Assembly: GCA_964020975.1 (NCBI GenBank)
Contig: OZ026626.1
Span: 10,979,060 to 11,043,059, forward strand
Direction of reading: 5' to 3'
From: Hermodice carunculata
Lineage: Eukaryota; Annelida; Polychaeta; Eunicida; Amphinomidae
Length of the DNA: 64,000 nt
Below, piece after piece: positions 23,501-35,500 of the stretch. Position numbers and translations under genes: made by a program. The notes beneath the pieces were generated by a model. It was not told the origin of the DNA. It saw nothing but the letters and a program-made list of their open reading frames with translations, and ran no database searches. Position 1 is the first letter of the stretch; each line of letters begins with the position of its first letter.

Positions 23501-26500
23501 TATACTAAATATGTTGTAGGAATAGCCTAGGAGGAATGGCAGCATTACCAAGTATTGACAATAACGTCTGTGTACCAGGTGGAAAACACCTGGTCGTAGG
23601 TCCCTCTAGCAGCCATTTACTAAACCAGTCTGGAGGGGCGAGGCCATAGTACCTTGACTAGCTGAATGAACCGGACTGTCGTATAGCCTTTCTCTTTGTT
23701 AGACACTGTTCCACAAATTTAAGTAGTGTGCCCAAGATCTCTAAATCCCTATTGAAATAGTTGTAACCTGTGGCAGAGACATAGTGGGTATGAATGGTGA
23801 TTGTTGGAATCTCACGCGACATCCACTAATCTGAGCGTTCATTGGCAGCATGCCCGTTGGAGCCTCGACGTCATGATCTACATGCAAAAAGCCACCCCTA
23901 GATAGCTACGTCACACAGTGATTGGCATTCTGAAACTTCTGTCATGTGCAGTTGTTACCAGGCTAACCTGAAGTTTTGAATTCCACAGACGAAAAGAATG
24001 ACGATAATTGGAGAAAATTGTGACCTTGGATGAACAAAAAACTCACCCAATTGATGTTAAATCTGGGAAAACTGGCAATGCCAAATGCAGCGAATGAGAG
24101 AACTTAATGTGAATCAATGATCTACGTGAATGGGTTCCCAAACACTGTGCTAGGGAGCTAGTGATGATTGATGATGATAATTTGGATTTGACCACGTATT
24201 TCAAGTTGCATAGACTGTAAGCTTAAATTGATGAAGTACCTTACTTGACAAAATTTCTCATGTGTTATATATAAAGCTTGTTCTACTTGCTATTATGTCC
24301 CTCTGTGCTACATAGCCTTAAATCCTCTTTGTTAAAAACATGTTTTAGGTCAGGAAGAACAGATCCTCCATTTCAAAATGTTAGCCAAATTTAGACAGGA
24401 AAGCAGAATTGAGACAAAGGCACAGCTGAAACAAACATAATGGCAGGAAAGTTCTGTCATGGCTTTCTGAAATAGAGCGCATCTGGGTTGTTAGTGCAGC
24501 ATCCACCACCAGGTGTCACCTTAAGCTGGACCCAGTGCACATTGAGTGTGGTTGCCCAGGAGCACTGTGCTGAGTTTTCAGTGATTATAAGGGGATAAAA
24601 TTGAGTAAGTAGCCAAATGACTGATCACAGATATAAAGTAAAGGGCCAGCTTACTCTGATCACGTGGATAAAGCCGAGTATGTATGACTCCAGCTGACTG
24701 TGCTTACAGGGATAAGACAGACTAAGTAGCCAGACTTGTGATTATAGCGATAATATAGAATAAGTGGCCAATGAGTCTATGTGATCATAGGGAGATAACT
24801 AGAGTAAGTAGCCAACTTACTCTTTGTGAGGGACACCTGTCAAGATAACGCAATTTGTCTGTTAGCAGGTGTCTGATGTGTCGCTACTGTGTTATGTCTT
24901 GACCCACTGGGAAGATTCGCAGGCACTTAGCTCTGCTCTGCCGACCTTTGGGCCCCGCAAGGAGGGCATCCTGCTGGTGAAGACACAAAGCACCATGTTC
25001 CTGGGTAGTGTGTGGCGACCTGCCTACTTTGTCCTCAAGTGAGTGTGTATCAGGATATTTGTCCCTCATCAATCCAGTTAGAACTCTGTGTTCAACTTTA
25101 CAGAACTGATATATGGGCAGTGTTTCAAAGCATAGTATGGTGTCGGATTTTCCGACGATTTCAGTGACATTAAGGTGTGTAGACTTGATGTTCCACTAAC
25201 TCATGTCACCCTGATCAAAGACCGAGTCAACAGCTTTCCTTGACGCGCTTTGTGCGCCCAGAGCATGCCAAGGAAAGCTGTTGACCATGGGCATATAATT
25301 TGGAATGATCTTCCATGCAGGTTTTATCCAAAAGTTTAAAAAATAATCCCTAATTTAGTAAAACACACTTGTCAGACGACATTATGATATTAACGAGAAA
25401 AAGCGTCATTAGGGTGGAATGAGTTAATCTGTTTTTGGTCATCCTTCATGGTAATATAGGGCAACAATGATGTTGCTGTAATTCATTTAAGTGATTTGAA
25501 TGTTTTCTAACTTTGTTTTGAAGACTGGACTGTCACTAGACATAATTAGCAATATGCTAATACAAGTGGGATTTGGCTAGAAGTATTTACAATCTTTTAG
25601 CCAAACTGGCCAAAGCAATTTTTGAATTCTTCAGTTTCAATCAAGTATTGATCATCATTATGCAACAACAATATTTACAGTTGATTTGGCAGAAGAAATC
25701 TGAGTTTGGTTGACATAGTTTAGGAGCTTCAGGCAAACTAACTGTGCTTGAATTATTCCTGGTGCAAGCCCACAAGGGCAAATGTTCACAAATGTCTTGC
25801 TATGATGAGCATGTCACAGATGATGCCATTGTCCAGAGCTGAAACTCTGAACTGCACGATACGATATAACTGATAGGATGGTGAAACATGAACCGTGTAT
25901 GACATGTTACTTTATGCTGTAGGGACGGAATGTTGTTCCAGTACAACGACCAGCATGATGGGGGTCTGCCTAAGCTGTGTGTACATCTCAAGTAAGTACG
26001 TCTTGTGTGGACTGTAGACATCCATCTAGTCTCACTAGTTTTACCAATTATTAAACCCTTAAAGTGCTGATTTAAGATTGAATCAATAGTGTTCCTCGGG
26101 ACACTAAGCGCGCAGTGTCCCTAGGAAAGCTGTTGACTAAGACTACTTTTTGCTTCAGACTAGGCTTGCTGGTATTTGAATGAAAGGTATCTTCATGAGG
26201 AATTTGATATTTTTAACCATTATCTGTTTAATGGTAATGAGAAAACGACTATAACCATGATTAGCACTTGAAGGGTTAGGTCCATGGCCATAAACAGTTG
26301 TCCTATCTTTGTAAGACCTCCCCCATGACAGATCTAAAAATGGTCAGTAGTCCTGTTTTTGAAGTACAGTAAAAGCTCTTTATAATGACGCCATTTGTTT
26401 CCTAAGAAATGTGTCAGATAACTGAATATGTCAGATAAATGAATTAAATAGTAAAGAAAATAAACTTTTTCCCATGAAAATTTGTGTCATTATATTGAAT

Positions 26501-29500
26501 ATATTGGATATCTGAGTGTCGTTATAATGAGGTTTCATTGTACCTCCAATATGACAAGTCCAAAAATGGTCACAGTAGTCCTGTCATTCAAAGAGACCCC
26601 TACCCACATACATTTTTTTTTTAAAGTTGCATTCACAGTAAAACAGGTTGTCTCTCAAAAGAGGTCAAGTAACATTGAAAAAAATAGCAGTAGGGACCAG
26701 TTGGATGTAGTCTTAAAAAGCACATGGCCTGTCAAAAGTGGGGCTGCAGTGGTTCCTGTGTTATGAGACCAGTGACAAGATACCATCTTGTTTGACAGAC
26801 CCAACTTTCAGGAAAAACTTCTCTCTGCAATTTCCATATTATGCCTTCTATGAAAGATGACAGTTTCACAATGCCTAAGAGTGGTCTTACAAGACAGGAC
26901 TACTGAACTGTTACAATATGGTGTATTAACCATTTCCCATCCAAATCACCCCCAAAAAGTGCTGACAATAATTGTCTTAATGTTTTCAATTCAAATTTTG
27001 CAAAGAAAGAATGTTTGAGATGGGAAATGTGAATGTGACAGCATGTTCCCGGTCAAAAACATTCTCAAGAGTAGCCTTTGCATGTCATATCCAAACTATG
27101 GCAAGGTAAGCTGTCGACCCAGTCTTTATTTAAATTTGGCATTTTCTTTAGCATTAGAAGAATAGGAAACATTTGAATGTTCATGTTTCCATGGAAGCAG
27201 CCGATTTCATAGTAACCTTCTAGCAGTACAGACCAGTAAGGACCCCAGGACTAGTTTGGTTGCTGCTGGTAGGCCTAAAATCTGTCACTTATGAACATCT
27301 CCCCACCTCCCCCTAGCTTGTTCAAATTATTTGCATCACAAGAATAATGAGATAAACTGATAAGACAGAAATATTAAAGTAGTCTACTGTGTTTCTTGAA
27401 TGTAAATATAAGAATTGAATGTCCTTTCAATTGTATCTGTTGTTTGATTTCAAATTTATGATGGCATTTTTACGTGACATCATTAAAATGCCTGTCAGCA
27501 AGTCACCCACTCATGAATACAATTGACATGACATTTAATTCCTAAATGAATGAAGACTTGTCATTATCAATAATATGTATATGTTTTTCACCATCAATTA
27601 GAGACATAAGATTACTGTAAGTTGTACACTTAAAGCTTACTTCCCTAATTGTAAATCAGGAATTAAGGAATTTATACCAAAGGCCTAAAATCTTATACTC
27701 AATAACAGGATGAGGGAGTAGGCATACACAGTACTAACACAAAGTCTTGCAGCCATTTTTGAATGATTCCTGGTGGGTCCCATGAGTTGTCTCCCAGGGG
27801 TACCTTTGCCTGAAGGACCTCCATAATGGTAGATCCCCAGGGAGGGTTTATGTTACTGACATTGGGGGCTGCTCGTACCATTCTGTGGGTCACACCTGGG
27901 TATGATGCAGGAGTCTTATTTTAATTACACATACTGTGATTTCATTTAATTTTGCTGTGTTCTTATTTTCGCTTATTTCACTGATGCTTCAAAACCGTGA
28001 AATTAAGAACACAGTGAAAAAAAAGTTTTTAACATGGCATTGATTGGAAGTAAAAATAAAATAGTGAATTTTAAGTCTCAATGAAAGACTCAAAATGCAA
28101 AAACTGTGAAAATAAATGCCCTTGAAAATAAATGTACTCATAGTATAATGTGGGCAGTGGTGCTGGCATTTGGCTCCACCAGTGGTTCACCAGTGATCCG
28201 TCAGTGGGTGTAGTGCAAAACTTTTTGCTGGTACAATGCTATAAGTTGCGTGGATTTTTGATCTTGTTTCACTGTCCTGCCTGGTGCCAGAGAGGAAGCA
28301 GCATTATGGTTTGTGCTGTCATGGTTTATGCTACATCATGTTGTGTTGCACCACTGTCTTCTGCATCAGATTTGTGTTGTGTCTTTGCTGCCAAGTTATC
28401 TTGCATCGGTCGGGTGTTGTTACTAACATTTTTGCTGTTACAGTATATGCATGAATAATGTACATTGTTCTCTCGACTGTGCTCTCCTGTTAAAATGACA
28501 TTGTTAAAGGGTTTAACAGGGCCTCTGAGGGGTCTGTGTCTGGGGCGGGATCCACCTGCTGGCAAAACACTGCAGCCAAATGTGAGGGTGTAGTGACAGC
28601 CGGCAGGTCAGGGTACAGCCATTACCCGCCCCCCTCCCCCCCAGCAGTCAGGTCAGGGCACAGCCATACCGCCCAACCACCACAGCAGCCAGGCCAGGGT
28701 ACAGCCATACCCCCCTCCCCCTAACAGCAGTCAGGTCAGGGTACAGCCATACCCCCCTCCCCCTAACAGCAGCCAGGTCAGGGTACAGCCATACCCCCCT
28801 CCCCCTAACAGCAGCCAGGCCAGGGTACAGCCATACCCCCCTCCCCCTCCCCCTAACAGCAGCCAGGCCAGGGTACAGCCATAAACCGCCCAAGCTAAAG
28901 GTTTTAATCATTTTTCTGATATGATAATTTACTGAGGAGGCCTATCCAATACAATTAAATAGAAACAGTGCTGTACATATGGTGGTGATCACTTGAGGTG
29001 TTGGAAGCCATAATACTGGCCTCAGGTTGTGACAGAATTACTATGACCTGTTGTTCTGCACTCCCATTGGTCAATCGTTGATTATGGGAATACCTTGTAA
29101 TATTATTAGTGTTATCGTTATTAAAACTCCCATACAGAGGAAAGTGTAAAATACAGTGAGATTTACAATTAACTCTTTAAGTGCCAAATTTTGGACTGAG
29201 TCAACAGCTTTTCTAGGCACACATTGGGCGCAATGCACTGAGAAAAGTTGTTGACCTGGGATATTTTCTCTGGAACTAGAGGCATGCTGGTACTTGAATG
29301 AAAGGTCTTTTTACGAGGAATACTTATCTAAGATCCTAATGATAATTTAGACTAGTTTGACTTAAGTAAATCAACTTTAGACGTGATTGGCACTGAAACT
29401 GCTAAATAATGAAACACAATAGCAATGAACACTGAGGAAGACATGTATACACAAGGCAGGAAGAGCTGACTAGCAATGTAGCAGTATCAGCAACCTTGTA

Positions 29501-32500
29501 CTTGTAACATATTTTGTTTTGTCCCTGTACATTAGCAACATGAAGTCCCTCTTGAGAGTAAGTCCACAGCATTCATTGATGGTTGTACCAGAGAAAGTTA
29601 AGTGATGGCTTTATTATAGTCTTAATGACAATAAACCAAGGATATGTATGACATGACACATGCACTCTTGTCATTTTTAATGCCAAAAAATTGCATGCCA
29701 ATACATGAAAGTCCTGTCCCACAGGGTCATGTCCTGTCACTGCCATAAAGCATGCATTTCTCCAGACTACTGCCCAGGGTTCGTACAAAATTAAATTTTC
29801 ATGCAGGCATATTAATGCAAACAATTTAAATTCAGTGTTATTAATTGGAGGTTTCGTTTTTGTTTTGTTTTTTTAAAGAAAAGAAGAACATTGTACGTTT
29901 TGGACATCTGTGTAAGCAGTGCCACTAAGTTAGAATGGCCATTGCAGATTATACAAGTTTGAGACAAATTAAGCTTTGGTGCTGATCAAATACTCACTTA
30001 CAAACCTTTTCCTGGTTTGTATTTTGGGATGAGAATGGGGCCTAGTTACAATGCAAACTATTTGAAATCATGCAGAATTCAGCTTTTCTGGGAATTTTAT
30101 CCCCATTGCATTTAGTTTTCCCCAAATGAGTGAAAAAGGCCATTTTCCCTTGCACCTTTTAAGTCAGAAGTCACTGACTGAGCAAAATGTAGAATTGGAT
30201 GACCTCTGCATGAAATTTTAAGAAAGTTTTGTATGGTGACTGGCATCTTCAAAGCCAGTTATGGTTTTTATCAAAGTTGTTGTATCTTGAAAGTCGCTTT
30301 CAGTTTTCATCTGGGTGTTGTATCAGAAAATTTTTATTCTTGTTGCACGGTCACAACACGCTTAATTATTTTTTCAATGGGTTGTATGATTGACAATTTT
30401 ACTGTGTAATTTATTTTGTGTCATGGCTGTACAAGGGCCAGTTGGGTATTGCCATATCATGTCTGTCTCAGAGCCATGCTGAAATGTTTTGGTGTATTGA
30501 TACTTCTCATGACACATGTGTCAGGACCAAAGGATAAATCAAATAATAAAAGTAGATCAGTAGGTTGTTTAGCTGAGTGACTGTGGTCAGCTAATGATCC
30601 TTGCATGTATGTGTCTCAGGTAGTGATCACTTGGCTGCAGCTCTCTACATTTTTAGCCACTGCTTTAGTGGTGGGCAGTGATCACTAGATGGCAGCACCA
30701 TCCAGTCTCACCAGTGCTTGTGTTGTGAGAAGTGATGAGTTGGCATGTGGTGTCATTCTGTGTGTCCAAGTCAGCATCTAGTGTCTCAAAAAACGATTTG
30801 CCACCACGTCATGACATATTACAGTGTTGATAATCACTGGGTGGTGGCAGGATGAGTCTTAAAATACAGACCTTCAGGTCATCATATTTTTTTCCTGTTA
30901 TGTAACAGCATTTTTGTGTCAGACAAGTGTCACAGTACATTGTTAGCACTAAAAAGCAGTTTTAATCATATTTGGCAAATGCAAATTGATTAGCCATATT
31001 ATTATTAACATTACCTTTTAATTGTTGAATAGTATCTTCAAGTTTTGTAAAAATGGCCATGTGAATCAAGTAATATTTTGCTTTGATTATATGATTTGGC
31101 TATTGTTTTGTGGGACAGTTACATCTCATTTTTAATTTAAAAAAAATGACAATACACTTGGTATTGTGCTGTTTAATAACAAATTTTAATTTCTTGATTA
31201 CAGCACATTTTGTGCTGTGAGTGTCCATAAAACTAATTTATGATATATCTGAATGACAACATATTTTGCATTTTGACTTATCAACAACAGTCTTTTATTA
31301 TTTTTGAATAACTATATTTTGCATGGTGAATGCATGTATTTGTAATGATCTGTCGTTATATTTGAATAAGATTTGTTGTTGTTTCTGTTTTACAACTAAT
31401 TTGCACTACTGTCACATAACAACATTTATTAGTAAGATGTCCCCATACTACATCTCATTGCTGTATTACAAATGTTTGATGTTTCCAGTGGGGAGGAATG
31501 TGGAGGGTGTCGTCGTTGTCCTCAGAGTGATCGAGAGCACAGCTTTGAGCTGATCCTGTCTGACGGGACTCCATTACAGATGTCGGCAGCCAGCAACACA
31601 GAAGCGCAGGAGTGGCTCCAGAGCCTGTGTCAGGCAGTGGCTGAGGGAGTTGGGGTCAGTTTTACTTTGAGTTCTCAGGTTGAGTTGGGTGGGGTTTGGG
31701 TGTCCTTGTGTTTTATTGGTGGGTTGGGGTATGCTTTTCTCTGTTATACTTTTTGCATATATTTGGGCAATCCCCTGTTCTACTTTCACAATGCCTATAG
31801 ATGCAGGATCCTTTTGTACTTTATGCAAATATATTGATGGCAATATCTGCTTGTACATTGGATATACTGAAAAATTGCAGCCCCCTATTGTACTTTTTCT
31901 GTATTTACAGATGACAATCCCGTATTGTACTTCTGCTGTACCTACAGATCACAATCCCCTATTGTACTTTTGCTATACTTACAGATTACAATTTTCTGTT
32001 GTACTGTCGCAGGACTTACAGATGACAATCTCCTAATGCACTTGAGTTACTTTTGCTATACTTACTGATGACAATCCTCAATTGAACTGTTCCTGTACTT
32101 ACATATGACAATTCCTCATTGTACTATTGCGGTACTTACACATTACAGTCCCCTATTGTACTTTTGCTGTACTTACAAATTACAGTCCCCTATTGTACTT
32201 TTGCTGTACTTACAGATGACAATTCCCAGTGGTGGTTGTTTGTCGTGTTGTTGTGTGGTAACTGGTACCAGCATTCTGATGTGTCATGAGGACGTCCAGA
32301 CAAACTTTTTTCGCACACTGGGGTCTGCTTCCATTACTGATGTCACCGCAGTCAGGACTGATCCTGCAGTCACTCTCTACTGCTTGGTGGTGAGTAGTGT
32401 CACAGGAATATTTAGCCCCTGCAGTGATGTATCATGGGAATACATAATCCCTGCAGAGAGTATCTATTGTTGTGTGCAGTGTAGTGTCACAGGAGCATGA

Positions 32501-35500
32501 TCCCTTCAGTGGCCAATGAGCTGTAGAGTTGTGCCTCAGTATGGATGACATTGATATTAGTGTATAGTGTACACCACTGGGTAAGCAAGGCCTTCATGCT
32601 TTGGTACCATTGCAGTTAATACTTGCCAACAACTCTGGCTTTTAAGGTGCAGCAGTTTAATCCAAATAAATTATGTAGCAGGAAAATATGCACTTTGCTT
32701 CTCAGAGTAGTTGCATAATGTGAACTATTTATAATTATTCCTGGATAAGAGGATTATGAGAGTACAATTTGACTGTGGTAAACTCCATAATTATAAAGTA
32801 TGTACAGAGCATGTTACATATGTGGCCATCTTGATTGTAATTGTAAACGTCACAGTGGTGACTTCCATATGCATTATGTACAGAACTAATTCCAATGTAT
32901 ACTTGTCATTATTTTAGTGAGTGTTTGAATAAGTATTTAGTTGTACATATTTGCATGAAAATACATTATCTATGGAACAGTATAGGGAATCTCATGAGAG
33001 ACTGACTTTGCCATGAGAGAAACAAAGCTTCAGTGCCCAGCTTATACATGTCCAGGGGGCTTAATATCCTGTAACAGCTGCTGCAATGGGAGCAATCAGG
33101 GAATATATCTCTGATACACTTTAACTCCAGTTTTCTTTTCTTGGAATCAGTCAAATTAATGCTTTGATGTTGTGAGGATACTGTTTGTTATCTTATAATG
33201 TGTATTTATTCTGTTTGTTATAATATGTAGTTGTTCTGTTTTTATGTTGGGTTAGAAGTGTGTTGAATTTCCTGGTCCCTATTCTCAGCACAAGAAACTA
33301 CTTTACATGTAAATACTGTAACACTCTGCTTCAGATATTATAAGAGCCTGCTGCAGATATTATAACACACTACTACATATATAAAACACTAGAGATATTA
33401 TAACACACTACTGCAGAGTTTGTAACACACTACTACAGATATCATAACACACTGCTGCAGATATTATAACACACTACTGCAGATATAACACTGTACACAC
33501 ATTATAAGACCACTGCAAATATCAAACACACTGCTACAGATATTATAAGACTACCTCAGATACTATAACACTGCTACAGATATTATAAAATTCTACTACA
33601 GATATTACACACTACAGATATTAGGACACACTACTGCAGTTATTATAACACACTACAGATATTATAAAACTACTGCAGATATTATCACACACTACTACAG
33701 ATATTATAACACACTGCTACAGATAATATAACACACTGCTGCAGATATTATAACACACTACTACAGATATTATAACACACTACAGATATTATAAAACTAC
33801 TGCAGATATTATCACACACTACTACAGATATTATAATGCACTGCTACAGATATTATAACACACTGCTGCAGATATTATAACACACTTCAGATAGCATAAA
33901 ACTACTGTAGATATTATAACACCCTGCTGCAGATATAACACACTACAGATATTGTAAGACTACTGCAGATATTAACACACTACCACAGATATTATAACAT
34001 ACTACTGCAGATATAAAACACTGCTACAGATATCATAACCCTACTGCAGATATTATAACACACTGCTACATATATTATAAAACACTATTACAGATATAAC
34101 ACACTACAGGTATTATAAGACACTACTGCAGATATTATAACACTACTACAGATATAACACACTGCCACAGATATTATAACACACTACTACAGATATAACA
34201 CACATCAGATACAATGACACACTACTACAAGTGTAACGCACTACAGATATTATAAGACACTACAGCAGATATACATGTAACACACTGCTACAGATATTAT
34301 AACACACTGCTACAGATATTATAACACATCACTACAGATATTATAGCACACTGCTATATATATTATAACACACAACTACAGATATTATAACACACTGCTA
34401 CAGATATTATAACACACTGCTACAGATATTATAACACAACACTACAGATATTATAACACACTGCTACAGATATTATTCCTAACTGTCAGCCTCCAAGAGA
34501 ATAAATACCTGTTACAAGATAAAAGTGTCACCACCTGTGTGGTGAAGCAAAACAAAAAAAAATTGTTCTGTCAACAAAGTGTGTCCCATTCAGCTTTCAA
34601 ACAGGACATACATATCATTCTTGTTTCACTTCACCACACAGATGGTAATCAAGTTATGACTGATCTGAAAGGCTGCTGATTAGTTTCTTGGGGTGGACAT
34701 CTCACCTGTATGACTTATGTCTGAGAGATGGGGGTGTTGTAATGACAGGAACACCCTGGTCCTCATTGTATCCCTGGTATCCAATACAGGGAAAACAGGG
34801 CATATGAGCATAGGAGAAGGGTGCATGGAAGCAGCTGAAGCAGCCTCCATAGCTACGGAGAGGTCTGCTCCCCACCCAGGTCCTGCAGGCACTGTGGGCC
34901 AGAGGGTCCCTCATCCTGGGTAATGGAGGAAGGGGAAGGCTGCTTCTTCTGCCAGCCTGCCGCAGCACCCTTACCTAGTCCTACCCTCTAGTTAATTCTG
35001 GCCTGCAACCCAGATGTGTTTTCAGATGGACACTTTGGTTGTGCCTTAGCTGTGGCCTGTTCTGCCAAGTGACCACACTGTGTGGTCTTGCAGAAACAAT
35101 GTCCTCACCCCCAGACATTGAGCCAGTGCTTCTTGCCTCTGATGCATGTGAAACCCAAGGTCCTTGTCACCACAGGTCGACTGGGTCCAGTGTCCCCTGG
35201 AGACCTAGGGACACTCTGCCTATAAGGCATGTCACATACACTAGTCTGCAAGGTGGCTGCACTTGCGTCATGTGTCACATGACATTTTAAAGCAAAGAGT
35301 GAATCAGGTTTTGTTTATACCTGAAGTGTCTCCACCTACAACAGGTGGATACCAGGGGAGGTTATCTGTGGTGCCACCTACAGGTGCCATGCTGCATTGT
35401 GTCAGGCCTTGTAAGTGACCCACTGTCACCATCTCGTGATGGCTGTACCAAGTATGGAGAAAACTGGGCACATGGGTGTATCAGAGATATATTTCCAGTA

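Noticed and set aside
29536-29557. 22-nt candidate exon in the PLEKHM2-like gene (AAC ATG AAG ... between ATTAG and GTAAGT)
   Set aside because: Including it breaks phase with the next exon. Joining 25991 directly to 31489 gives HLNGEECGGCRR, which matches the family.
32228-32229. Alternative acceptor CCCAG for the CHEDVQTNFF exon
   Set aside because: It would leave a 1-nt phase mismatch with the donor at 31654; TTACAG at 32215 keeps frame.
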